Shown in pieces: positions 1-6,652 of a stretch of DNA of 11,872 bases. The DNA comes from Rhodospirillaceae bacterium UBA6608 (GTDB lineage Bacteria; Pseudomonadota; Alphaproteobacteria; Rhodospirillales_A; Casp-alpha2): contig DJHY01000063.1 in the NCBI GenBank assembly GCA_002433335.1, positions 1 to 11,872 on the forward strand, read 5' to 3'. The position numbers and the translations under genes were made by a program. The notes under the pieces were generated by a model that was not told the origin of the DNA, searched no databases, and saw only the letters and a program-made list of their open reading frames with translations. Each line of letters opens with the position of its first letter. Within the stretch, counting starts at the first letter, position 1.

Positions 1-423
1 GCGCATATCGTTCCGGAATGGTACTTCCTGCCGTTCTACGCGATCCTCCGGGCGTTCACGAACGACTTCATCCTGTATTGGCCGGTTGCCTGGCTGATGA
101 CGGCGAAGTTGGCGGGCGTGATCGCGATGTTTGCGGCGGTGATCCTGCTGGCCCTGGTGCCCTGGCTCGACACGTCGAAGGTCCGCTCGGCCCGTTATCG
201 GCCGATGTACAAGTGGTTCTTCTGGCTGTTCGTGCTGGACTGGATCGTGCTCGGCCTGGTCGGCGCGCATCCGGCGGAAGGTGTCTGGGTCGTTCTGGGC
301 CAGATTTCCACGGCCTACTATTTCGGCCACCTGCTGGTGATCCTGCCCATCCTGGGCATCATCGAACGCCCGAAAGCCCTGCCGGAAAGCATTTCGGCTT
401 CGGTCACGCAGCCCGCGGAGTAA
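1..423 (+). CDS. petB: Cytochrome b of the bc1 complex, C-terminal part (5' end outside window)
   Basis: Cytochrome b is the membrane subunit of ubiquinol:cytochrome c oxidoreductase (complex III), carrying the haem b groups and both quinone sites. Only the last 140 residues are visible, in frame 1 from the first base. The fragment opens with the Qo-site motif PEWY (visible residues 5-8), followed by [11 protein letters not shown], which is diagnostic for the family. Three hydrophobic helices follow, at roughly residues 28-54, 68-86 and 100-120, with the family-typical loop [18 protein letters not shown] between the first two. The haem-ligand histidines lie upstream of the window. petC follows after 5 bp, so the two are cotranscribed as in the usual petABC (fbcFBC) operon. 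Identity is very secure; only the N-terminal part is missing. Confidence 0.97.
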   Translation, partial: AHIVPEWYFLPFYAILRAFTNDFILYWPVAWLMTAKLAGVIAMFAAVILLALVPWLDTSKVRSARYRPMYKWFFWLFVLDWIVLGLVGAHPAEGVWVVLGQISTAYYFGHLLVILPILGIIERPKALPESISASVTQPAE

Positions 424-428
424 GGAAC

Positions 429-1271
429 ATGATGAAAGCTAACATCAAGACCGCCTTCGCGGCCCTCGTCACCGCCGCTGCCGTTTCGGTCACGGCCCTG
501 GGCTCTGCCCCGGCCATGGCCTCCAGCAGCGCCCACAAACCGGCGGTGCAGGACTGGTCCTTCAAGGGCCTGTTCGGCACCTTCGACCGGGCTTCGGTCC
601 AGCGTGGGTACAAGGTGTACAAGGAAGTCTGCGCCGCCTGCCATTCGCTGAACTTGATCAAGTTCCGCAACCTGCAGGACATCGGTTTCTCGGAAGCCCA
701 GGCCAAGGCCTTGGCCGCCGAGTATGAAATCCAGGACGGCCCCAACGACGACGGTGAGATGTTCACCCGCAAGCGTCTGCTGTCCGACCCGATGCCGGCG
801 CCGTTCCCGAACGACAAAGCCGCTGCCGCCGCCAACGGCGGTAAGGCTCCGCCGGATCTGTCGCTGATCACCAAGGCGCGCGCCCAGGGCGGCGATTCGG
901 TGATCAAGGTTTCGATGAAGAACCCGGGCGGGTTCACCATCGGCGCCGACTACGTCTACGCGCTGCTGACCGGCTACGGCCACGCCCCCGAGGGCGTCGA
1001 AGTGCCGGACGGCGGGAACTACAACCCGTACTTCCCGGGCGGCATCATCGCCATGGCGGCACCGCTGGCCGAAGATGGGGTCGAGTTCTCCGACGGCACC
1101 AAGGCCACGGTGCAGCAGATGGCGCATGACGTCAGCATGTTCCTGGCCTGGACGGCGGAACCCGAGCTCGAAGCGCGCAAGCGCCTGGGCATCAAGGTGA
1201 TGCTGTTCCTGCTGGTGCTGACCGGGCTGCTCTACGCCCTGAAGCGCAAGATCTGGAGCGACATCCACTAA
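429..1271 (+). CDS. petC: Cytochrome c1
   Basis: The 280-residue product is the c-type haem subunit of the bc1 complex; it passes electrons from the Rieske protein to soluble cytochrome c on the periplasmic side. A Sec signal peptide spans residues 1-31, with likely cleavage after AMA. The haem attachment motif CAACH is at 68-72, the conserved PPDLS at 141-145, and the probable sixth haem ligand is Met209 in IIAMAAPL. One C-terminal membrane anchor covers about 255-271 and is followed by a basic tail. Length is normal for proteobacterial cytochrome c1. The start is chosen 5 bp after the petB stop, just behind an AAGGAA ribosome site. A second ATG lies directly after it at 432, and that start has equally good spacing. 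The open frame runs further upstream through petB, but that extension is an out-of-frame reading of petB. Confidence 0.97.
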   Translation: MMKANIKTAFAALVTAAAVSVTALGSAPAMASSSAHKPAVQDWSFKGLFGTFDRASVQRGYKVYKEVCAACHSLNLIKFRNLQDIGFSEAQAKALAAEYEIQDGPNDDGEMFTRKRLLSDPMPAPFPNDKAAAAANGGKAPPDLSLITKARAQGGDSVIKVSMKNPGGFTIGADYVYALLTGYGHAPEGVEVPDGGNYNPYFPGGIIAMAAPLAEDGVEFSDGTKATVQQMAHDVSMFLAWTAEPELEARKRLGIKVMLFLLVLTGLLYALKRKIWSDIH

Positions 1272-1297
1272 GGATTTCACCAAAGACCTGAATTGAG

Positions 1298-1325
1298 AAA
1301 GGCCCCGGAATTTTCCGGGGCCTTT
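1298..1325. terminator. Bidirectional intrinsic terminator after petC
   Basis: A 13-bp perfect inverted repeat (AAAGGCCCCGGAA and its complement) around a two-base centre is flanked by A and T runs. On the plus strand the stem ends in TTTTT, then CTTT. On the minus strand it ends in TTTC. It lies 27 bp after the petC stop and 36 bp beyond the stop of the convergent dehydrogenase gene, so it can terminate both transcripts. Seen directly in the sequence; function is inferred. Confidence 0.9.
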
Positions 1326-1360
1326 TTCTTTGCGCGGAAATCACGGACACGCAGTCGCCA

Positions 1361-2353
1361 TCAGCGGCCCAAGAAATCCTCGACAAACCCTCGGATCACG
1401 CCGTCCAGGTTCGCATCCTCGGGGCAGCCGAGGGCCTTGGCCTTGGTTGCGTCCATCTTGAGCGGCCAGGAGCCGCAGATGGCTTCGACCGCCGGGTCGC
1501 GCTGGCGGGTGATGAGGCCGAGCTTGATGCCTTCGTCCAGGGCCACCCGTTCCAGGGCATCGATCATTTCGGCCACGGCGTAGGCCTTGTTGGGCAGGGC
1601 GACGGTGCGGTCGGCGCCGATCGCCACCCCGTCGGCGTCATGGACGGCCAGGAAGCCCTGCACCGCCGACCGATAGCCCAGCAGCATCATGTAGAAGCCG
1701 TCATGCACCGGCAGGACGTGCTCCTTCCCCTGCAGCGGCTCGCGGAAGATACCCGAGGCCCAGCCCGAAGCCGCCGCGTTGGGCACGCCCGGGCGGATCA
1801 CGATGGTCGGCAGGCGCACCGTCCGACCGTCGATGAAGCCCTTGCGGGTGTAGTCGTTGATCGCCAGCTCGCCGAAGGCCTTGGTCATGCCATAGGTCGT
1901 TTCCGGCGTATGGCGGGTCAAGTCATCGACCTCTTTCGGCAGGTCGGCGCCGCCGAACACGGCCAGGGACGACGAAAACACCAGACGCGGCGTGCCTTCG
2001 CGGGCGCGCGCGGCCTCCAGGATATTCAGACCGCCCTGCAGGTTGACCCGCATGGCCATGTCGAAATCCTTCTCGCCGCCCGCCGACACGACCGAGGCCA
2101 GATGGAAGACCGAGATATCGTCGCGGTCGACCAGGCCCGCGACCGTCTCCTTGTCGGAGATATCCCCCGCCACGGTCGAGACTCGCTTGTCGGCCCAGGC
2201 ATAGGGCGTGACCGGAACCAGGGTATCGAACAGCTGGATGTCGTCGACCTCCGCCATTTTGCCGTCGGGGCCGCGCAACTCGCCCTTGGCCAGGATCGCA
2301 CGGGCGATCATCTGGCCCAGGAAGCCGCAGCCGCCGGTGATCAGGACCTTCAT
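1361..2353 (-). CDS. NAD-dependent epimerase/dehydratase family dehydrogenase, D-erythronate dehydrogenase-like
   Basis: This 330-residue protein is an extended short-chain dehydrogenase. The Rossmann glycine motif TGGCGFLG is at residues 6-13, the catalytic serine region SSS at 127-129, and the YxxxK pair is Tyr154/Lys158 in YGMTK. The overall pattern (long loop after the first strand; segments RLPTIVIRPGVPNAAAS and HVLPVHDG) resembles DenD-type D-erythronate dehydrogenases and related sugar-acid dehydrogenases more than UDP-glucose epimerases. The substrate is therefore probably a four-carbon sugar acid or similar 2-hydroxy acid, but this rests on remembered family resemblance. It begins 30 bp after the stop of the GST-like gene and is probably cotranscribed with it. 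An AGAGG ribosome site stands about 10 bases before the ATG. No den pathway kinase or decarboxylase genes are in view. Confidence 0.85.
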   Translation of the reverse strand: MKVLITGGCGFLGQMIARAILAKGELRGPDGKMAEVDDIQLFDTLVPVTPYAWADKRVSTVAGDISDKETVAGLVDRDDISVFHLASVVSAGGEKDFDMAMRVNLQGGLNILEAARAREGTPRLVFSSSLAVFGGADLPKEVDDLTRHTPETTYGMTKAFGELAINDYTRKGFIDGRTVRLPTIVIRPGVPNAAASGWASGIFREPLQGKEHVLPVHDGFYMMLLGYRSAVQGFLAVHDADGVAIGADRTVALPNKAYAVAEMIDALERVALDEGIKLGLITRQRDPAVEAICGSWPLKMDATKAKALGCPEDANLDGVIRGFVEDFLGR

Positions 2354-2383
2354 GAGATCAGAGCCTCTCGTCTATCAGACGGG

Positions 2384-3022
2384 TCATTCCCGTATCGGCT
2401 CTAGCCCGCTTGCCGCGATGACGCGCTGGACGCTGGGCCGCTGCTCGACCCGTTTGGCCAACTCCCAGAGTTCCGGGAAGGCCTCGTTGGTTTTCGGCTC
2501 GACCCGCAGCCCCCAACGGGCGTGAACCCAGGCAAGCGCGTCGGCGCAGGTCATCTTGTCACCAACCAGCCAGCCGCTGCCTTCCTTGGCCCAGTTGTTC
2601 GTCCGCTCCATCGCGGCGAGCCAGTTTTGGCGACCTTTTTCCGACAAGGCGGCCTGGACCGTTTCATCGTCGTGCCAACGGAACGGACGCAGGTAGAAAG
2701 CGAACCCCAGCGGATGCTGCTGCGACGCCATGAAGTTCAGGCACATCAGCATCTTGCCGTATTCCCAGCTGTCGGGCGGCGGGGCAAGGTCGGATTTATA
2801 TTTGTTGGCGGCCCAAACCGCGATCGCGACGCTTTCGGTCAGCAGATCGCCGTCTTCGTTGATCAGGGACGGCACCTGGTTGCGCGGATTGATCTTGCGG
2901 TATTCCTCGGAATACAGCGTGTCGTCGTCAACGATCACCGCTTCATAATCGGCGCCGGAATCTTCGAGGACGATATAGGGCAACATGGCGCAGGAGCCAG
3001 GGCGGTAGTAGAGCTTAATCAT
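2384..3022 (-). CDS. Glutathione S-transferase family protein
   Basis: The 212-residue product has the two-part GST fold: an N-terminal thioredoxin-like domain (about 1-80) and an all-helical C-terminal domain (about 90-205). The start LYYRPGSCAMLPYIVLED places Ser10/Cys11 at the glutathione-activating position of beta-class bacterial GSTs. The cis-proline loop NQVPSL has Pro51, and the glutathione-binding pair Glu63-Ser64 is in LTESVAIAVW. Such proteins conjugate or remove glutathione in the cytoplasm; the actual substrate cannot be told from sequence. It is first in a two-gene unit with the downstream dehydrogenase. The ATG has an AGGAAA ribosome site. Two short palindromes lie in the 131-bp gap between it and mtnA, suggesting its own regulated promoter. 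Confidence 0.9.
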   Translation of the reverse strand: MIKLYYRPGSCAMLPYIVLEDSGADYEAVIVDDDTLYSEEYRKINPRNQVPSLINEDGDLLTESVAIAVWAANKYKSDLAPPPDSWEYGKMLMCLNFMASQQHPLGFAFYLRPFRWHDDETVQAALSEKGRQNWLAAMERTNNWAKEGSGWLVGDKMTCADALAWVHARWGLRVEPKTNEAFPELWELAKRVEQRPSVQRVIAASGLEPIRE

Positions 3023-3032
3023 GATGTTTCCT

Positions 3033-3048
3033 GAAATTGGTCAATTTC
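3033..3048. promoter_or_regulatory. 16-bp palindrome just upstream of the GST-like gene
   Basis: GAAATTG and CAATTTC form a perfect inverted repeat with a two-base centre, ending 10 bases before the start codon of the GST-like gene. Too AT-rich and short to be a terminator; size and place suit a dimeric regulator site or a small hairpin near the ribosome site. Function is inferred. Confidence 0.35.
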
Positions 3049-3053
3049 GGTTC

Positions 3054-3067
3054 GGCACGGACGTGCC
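3054..3067. promoter_or_regulatory. 14-bp palindrome GGCACG-GA-CGTGCC upstream of the GST-like gene
   Basis: Perfect 6-bp arms around two bases, five bases from the neighbouring palindrome at 3033-3048. A -10-like TATGAT (minus strand, 3077-3082) stands about 10 bp upstream, so the palindrome would lie at the start of the mRNA. No convincing -35 was found. No T run follows in the mtnA direction, so a terminator role for mtnA is unlikely. Confidence 0.35.
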
Positions 3068-3153
3068 TTTGGCGGGATCATAACCTACATGAGGATCATC
3101 GCACATATCGTCGTCGATCCGAAATCATCTCAGGGCCATGACCTCTGTGAAGA

Positions 3154-4248
3154 TCACGCCCGCTCGGGGTAAAGCCCCATAAGCCCTTCTGCCGAGGCCG
3201 GGGCCACGCCGCGCTCGGTGATCAGGCCGGTCACCAGCCGCGCCGGGGTGACGTCGAAGGCATAGTTCGCGGCGGGCGAGCCGTCGGGCGTGATCGTGAC
3301 GGTCACGATCTCTCCCCCGTCCGTGCGGCCGGTCATGCGGGTCACCTCGTCGGCGGACCGCTGCTCGATCGGAATGTGATGGACGCCTTCATGAAGGGTC
3401 CAATCAATGGTCGGGCCCGGCAGGGCGACATAGAAAGGCACGTTGTTGTCATGCGCCGCCAAGGCCTTCAGATAGGTCCCGATCTTATTGCAGACGTCGC
3501 CATGGGCAGTCGTCCGGTCGGTCCCGGTGATGCATAGATCGACCATACCGTGCTGCATCAGGTGGCCCCCCGTATTGTCGGCGATCACCGTATGCGGCAC
3601 GCCGTGGCGGCCCAGCTCCCACGCGGTCAAGCTGGCGCCTTGGTTGCGGGGCCGGGTCTCGTCCACCCAGACATGCACATCGATGCCGGCATCATGCGCC
3701 TTGTAGATCGGGGCCAGGGCCGTGCCCCAGTCCACCGTGGCCAGCCACCCGGCATTGCAATGGGTCAGAACATTGACCGGACGCACCTTGCCATGGCGGG
3801 CCCAGATTTCCGCGATCAACGGCATCCCATGATCGCCGATGGCGGAACAGATGGCGACGTCCTCGTCGGCGATCTCGGCAGCGCGGGCATAGGCCGCCTT
3901 CGCTCGTGCATCCGCGCCCAGGGGGGCCAACAGCGCCTTCATCTCATCCAAGGCCCAGCGCAGGTTGACCGCCGTCGGGCGGGTCGCCAACAGATCGTCA
4001 TAGGCGCGGGCAAGCCCGGCGTCCGATGCATCGTCCTTCATCGCCAGGGCCATACCATAGGCCGCCGTGGCGCCGATCAAGGGCGCGCCACGCACCCACA
4101 TATCGGCAATGGCACGCGCCGCGTCGGCCATCGTTTCCAGACGCAAGGTGACGAATTCAAAAGGCAGTTTGGTCTGGTCGATGATCATCACCGCTTGGCC
4201 GTCCTCGGCCAGCCAGATGGTGCGGTACGGGGTGCCGTCGACTTTCAT
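3154..4248 (-). CDS. mtnA: S-methyl-5-thioribose-1-phosphate isomerase
   Basis: The enzyme isomerises 5-methylthioribose-1-phosphate to 5-methylthioribulose-1-phosphate in the cytoplasm, the step after MtnP in methylthioadenosine salvage. The 364-residue length is normal. Recognisable blocks are [13 protein letters not shown] (53-65), [13 protein letters not shown] (159-171) with the catalytic cysteine Cys164, the acidic block [22 protein letters not shown] with the catalytic aspartate Asp244, and [13 protein letters not shown] (254-266). These are shared with the eIF2B-like isomerase family, but the Cys/Asp pair and overall length fit MtnA. The stretch between Asp244 and NKIGT departs from the common form ([10 protein letters not shown] rather than GADRIAANGD). 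It is the last gene of the dlh-mtnP-DUF1330-mtnA unit, 16 bp after its predecessor, with a GGAG ribosome site at a rather long 11-base spacing. Confidence 0.95.
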   Translation of the reverse strand: MKVDGTPYRTIWLAEDGQAVMIIDQTKLPFEFVTLRLETMADAARAIADMWVRGAPLIGATAAYGMALAMKDDASDAGLARAYDDLLATRPTAVNLRWALDEMKALLAPLGADARAKAAYARAAEIADEDVAICSAIGDHGMPLIAEIWARHGKVRPVNVLTHCNAGWLATVDWGTALAPIYKAHDAGIDVHVWVDETRPRNQGASLTAWELGRHGVPHTVIADNTGGHLMQHGMVDLCITGTDRTTAHGDVCNKIGTYLKALAAHDNNVPFYVALPGPTIDWTLHEGVHHIPIEQRSADEVTRMTGRTDGGEIVTVTITPDGSPAANYAFDVTPARLVTGLITERGVAPASAEGLMGLYPERA

Positions 4249-4264
4249 GGTTGGGAAATCTCCG

Positions 4265-4885
4265 TCAAACGTCAGCTAGGCATTCGGCAATGCAGATATC
4301 GCGGGTGCAGCCACCGTCCAGGGCGGCGCGCGCGGCGCTGTAGCCGGGGGAATCATAGAAACCTTCGGCGACCTGCCAATTCGGCAGTTCAGCCAGGGCG
4401 ACGCGCGGCTGCTGAAAGCCCTCCAGGCTTTCGACCCGCCCACCCCGAACAAGGTATCGCCCACCGGCGGCGACCATGGCCGGACCTGCCTTTTCCACAT
4501 AGGCAGCCATCTTGTCCGGATCGTGGATCGTCATATGCCCGCCGATCCACAACACCACCGGCCCGGCGGTATCGCCGCGCGGCTCCGGGTTTTCCAGGCC
4601 TTCGACCAGGGACAAATCCCGCTCGACCGCGCTTTCCGGAATATGGGAATGGGCGTCCTGATAGGCATCGCCGTGATAACAGGCCAAGGCCGCATCCATG
4701 CTGTCGAAGCGGATGACCGTGATCCGCGCCTGCTCCCAGCCTTCCAGCGACTTGACCCGCCCGCCCCGGGTCAGGAACGTCCCCCCCGCCGCGGTGATCG
4801 CCGGACCGGCCTTTGCCGCATAGGCTTTGAAACTTTCAGGATCGTGAATCTGGATACGTTGGCTGACCCAATAAGCAAAGGCCAT
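4265..4885 (-). CDS. Tandem DUF1330 domain protein
   Basis: The 206-residue protein consists of two copies of the small dimeric alpha/beta-barrel (ferredoxin-like) domain DUF1330. Copy one is about residues 3-96 and copy two about 110-202. Both carry HDP...AY..KAGPA..AAGG followed by R/VRGGRV.SLEG; the second copy lies 107 residues after the first, and the duplication can still be seen in the DNA. Copy one ends in the family-typical RDLSLVEG; copy two diverges to a cysteine-bearing end (Cys193, Cys198, Cys202). The biochemical function of DUF1330 is not known to me. The gene sits between mtnP (25 bp upstream) and mtnA (16 bp downstream), so a role linked to methylthio-compound metabolism is possible but inferred. 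The start at 4885 has a GGAGGA site 5 bases away; an in-frame ATG 48 bases further upstream lacks that support. Confidence 0.85.
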   Translation of the reverse strand: MAFAYWVSQRIQIHDPESFKAYAAKAGPAITAAGGTFLTRGGRVKSLEGWEQARITVIRFDSMDAALACYHGDAYQDAHSHIPESAVERDLSLVEGLENPEPRGDTAGPVVLWIGGHMTIHDPDKMAAYVEKAGPAMVAAGGRYLVRGGRVESLEGFQQPRVALAELPNWQVAEGFYDSPGYSAARAALDGGCTRDICIAECLADV

Positions 4886-4890
4886 GGTGA

Positions 4891-4896
4891 TCCTCC
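4891..4896 (-). promoter_or_regulatory. Ribosome binding site fixing the DUF1330 gene start
   Basis: GGAGGA stands 5 bases before the ATG at 4885. It decides for this start over the in-frame ATG at 4933, whose extra 16 residues (with a basic, unconserved look) would overlap the mtnP 3' end. Confidence 0.85.
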
Positions 4897-4910
4897 CCGG
4901 ATCGATATGA

Positions 4911-5795
4911 TTACGAGAGAACCCGGCCGGCAACCGCCGACAGCTTGGCGACCATCTCGGGATCGCGGGCGTCGGGGGCCGTGATGATCGCGGATTCCAG
5001 GGCCTGATGACAGCCGTGCGAGCAGGTCTCGGCCCGGCCCGCCAGCTTGGGCGCGACCTGTTTGACCAGGGTCCGGCCCTTGTCGGCGTTTTCCAACAGG
5101 ACCTTGATGATCGCGTCGACCGTCACGTGGTCGTGGTCGGGATGCCAGCAGTCGTAGTCGGTAACCATGGCGACGGTGGCGTAGCACATCTCCGCCTCGC
5201 GGGCCAATTTGGCCTCGGGCATGTTGGTCATTCCGATAACGTCACAACCCCAACTACGATAGAGGTTACTTTCCGCCAGGGTCGAGAACTGCGGCCCTTC
5301 CATGGCCAGGTAAGTACCGCCGCGAACGACGTCGATCCCCACTTCCTTGCAGGATTCCTCCAACGCATCGCCCAGCCGCCGGCAGACGGGGTGCCCCAGG
5401 GCGACATGCGCCACCAACCCGGGGCCGAAGAACGACTTCTCCCGGGCGATGGTGCGGTCGATGAACTGATCGACGATGACGAAGGTGCCGGGCGGCAGTT
5501 CTTCCTTCAACGAGCCGCAGGCGGAGACAGACAAAATCTCCGTCACCCCGGCGCGCTTCAGCGCATCGATATTGGCGCGATAGTTGACGGCGCTGGGCGG
5601 GATGCGGTGCCCCCGCCCATGGCGCGGCAGAAAGACCATTTTCTGCCCGGCCAGTTCGCCGAACAAAAGCTGGTCCGACGGCTCCCCGAACGGTGAGGCG
5701 ACGGCCTCCCAGCGGGTGTTTTCCAATCCGTCGATGTCGTAAATGCCGCTGCCGCCGATGATACCGATAACCGGCGGCGTTCCCGTTTCCGTCAT
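4911..5795 (-). CDS. mtnP: S-methyl-5'-thioadenosine phosphorylase
   Basis: The 294-residue enzyme phosphorolyses 5'-methylthioadenosine, a by-product of polyamine and homoserine-lactone synthesis, to adenine and methylthioribose-1-phosphate, the substrate of MtnA. Family marks are IIGGSGIYD (12-20), the phosphate-binding RHGRGH (58-63), SVSACGSLKEE (89-99), YLAMEGPQFST (162-172), GMTNMPEAKLAREAE (188-202) and the base-binding DYDCW (213-217). The DYDCW and SACGS segments match methylthioadenosine phosphorylases rather than guanosine/inosine phosphorylases. Length is slightly above the roughly 280 residues of the human enzyme. It begins 7 bp after the stop of the dienelactone-hydrolase-like gene. 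A GGAT stretch overlapping that stop is the only candidate ribosome site, so translation may be coupled. Confidence 0.96.
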   Translation of the reverse strand: MTETGTPPVIGIIGGSGIYDIDGLENTRWEAVASPFGEPSDQLLFGELAGQKMVFLPRHGRGHRIPPSAVNYRANIDALKRAGVTEILSVSACGSLKEELPPGTFVIVDQFIDRTIAREKSFFGPGLVAHVALGHPVCRRLGDALEESCKEVGIDVVRGGTYLAMEGPQFSTLAESNLYRSWGCDVIGMTNMPEAKLAREAEMCYATVAMVTDYDCWHPDHDHVTVDAIIKVLLENADKGRTLVKQVAPKLAGRAETCSHGCHQALESAIITAPDARDPEMVAKLSAVAGRVLS

Positions 5796-5802
5796 AGTGC
5801 TT

Positions 5803-6477
5803 TTATCCAGTCAGGTTTTCGTCGAACAGGCGGAAGGTCCGCACGCTGGCGACTTGCGCCGCGTGGGGGTTAAACGATCCGCGCATATCGCAGTGGAAGC
5901 CGTGATCGGCGTCGTAGATGTAAACCGGGCATTCCGGATGGGCCTTGGCGATCTGATCGACGTCGGTCAGGGGGATGCCCTGATCGTGTTCGCCGAAATG
6001 CAGGATCGTCGGGCAATTCGGCTGCTCGTCGACATAAGGCAGGATGCCGCCGCCGTAGTAGCAGCTGGCGGCCTGGAAATCCAAACGGCAGGCCGAGGCC
6101 CAGGTCACGACCCCGCCCCAGCAGTAGCCGGTGATGGCGACCTTGCCCGCTTCCGCCGCGACCTTACGGGCGGCTTCGACGTCCAACAGGACGTTGTCGA
6201 AATTGGCATTGCCGTTGTCTTTCATGACCCGGCCACGGGCGATGTCGTCGGGGGTGTAGCCGACTTCGAAGCCTTTTTCGAAGCGGTCGTACAACGCCGG
6301 GGCAACGGCCAGATATCCCAGATCCGCAAAGCGGTCGCACAGGTCGCGAATGTGTTCGTTGACGCCGAAGATTTCCATGATGACGACGATGCCGCCCTTG
6401 GGCGCGCCCTTCGGATCGGCCCGGTAGCCGTGCAATTGGAAGCCGTCGGCGGCGGTCAGCGTGATGTCCTTACCCAT
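5803..6477 (-). CDS. Dienelactone hydrolase family protein
   Basis: A 224-residue alpha/beta hydrolase of the dienelactone hydrolase (carboxymethylenebutenolidase) family. The catalytic triad of the family is visible: nucleophile Cys119 in GYCWGG (117-122), Asp165 in GEHDQGIP, and His192 in DADHGFH. Glu36 in MEIFGVN is the glutamate that in known members holds the cysteine in its resting state. No signal peptide, so cytoplasmic. The family contains true dienelactone hydrolases as well as many hydrolases of unknown substrate; no aromatic ring-cleavage genes are nearby, so the classical role is not supported. It heads the unit with mtnP, the DUF1330 gene and mtnA. The start at 6477 is chosen over an in-frame ATG at 6495 because a GGGGAGGA site lies between the two. 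Confidence 0.9.
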   Translation of the reverse strand: MGKDITLTAADGFQLHGYRADPKGAPKGGIVVIMEIFGVNEHIRDLCDRFADLGYLAVAPALYDRFEKGFEVGYTPDDIARGRVMKDNGNANFDNVLLDVEAARKVAAEAGKVAITGYCWGGVVTWASACRLDFQAASCYYGGGILPYVDEQPNCPTILHFGEHDQGIPLTDVDQIAKAHPECPVYIYDADHGFHCDMRGSFNPHAAQVASVRTFRLFDENLTG

Positions 6478-6481
6478 AATT

Positions 6482-6489
6482 TCCTCCCC
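6482..6489 (-). promoter_or_regulatory. Ribosome binding site fixing the dienelactone hydrolase start
   Basis: GGGGAGGA, with GGAGG ending 5 bases before the ATG at 6477. It lies inside the reading frame opened by the upstream ATG at 6495, so the longer start is unlikely. Confidence 0.9.
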
Positions 6490-6568
6490 TAGCATTGGGT
6501 TCTGTCCGTTGGGGCTAAACCTACCCCAGCCGCCCCCGACGCAAAAGGGAGGATTGCCGACGTCAGAT

Positions 6569-6592
6569 CACGAACCTAAGAACAGGTTCGTG
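6569..6592. repeat. Inverted repeat between the protease gene and the dlh-mtn operon
   Basis: CACGAACCT and AGGTTCGTG form a perfect 9-bp stem with a 6-base loop, 61 bp beyond the stop of the protease lipoprotein gene and 92 bp before the dlh start. No T run follows on either strand, so it is not a standard intrinsic terminator. It could be a weak or Rho-assisted terminator, an mRNA 3'-end hairpin, or a regulator site for the dlh-mtn operon. Confidence 0.45.
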
Positions 6593-6652
6593 GCAAGGCC
6601 AACGCGGCATTTACCTCAGAGAATTCGGATATTCGCGATCACCGCCGGGCCA

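Noticed and set aside
18..428. Upstream extension of the petC reading frame
   Set aside because: This is an out-of-frame reading of petB; the signal peptide and ribosome site place the start at 429 or 432.
318..1283. A 321-codon minus-strand open frame opposite petB/petC
   Set aside because: It lies opposite cytochrome c1, whose haem motif, signal peptide and anchor are unambiguous.
3550..4716. A 388-codon plus-strand open frame over mtnA and the DUF1330 gene
   Set aside because: Antisense shadow of two clear genes, rich in Arg, Gly and His with no motif.
4886..4933. Longer start for the DUF1330 gene
   Set aside because: It overlaps the end of mtnP, and the GGAGGA site points to 4885.
6478..6495. 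Longer start for the dienelactone-hydrolase-like gene
   Set aside because: The extra codons consist of the strong ribosome site of the start at 6477.
6496..6568. Possible promoter for the dlh-mtn operon (TTGCGT followed by TAGGTT)
   Set aside because: Spacing of 15 bp and a poor -10 match make it no better than chance in this GC-rich stretch.
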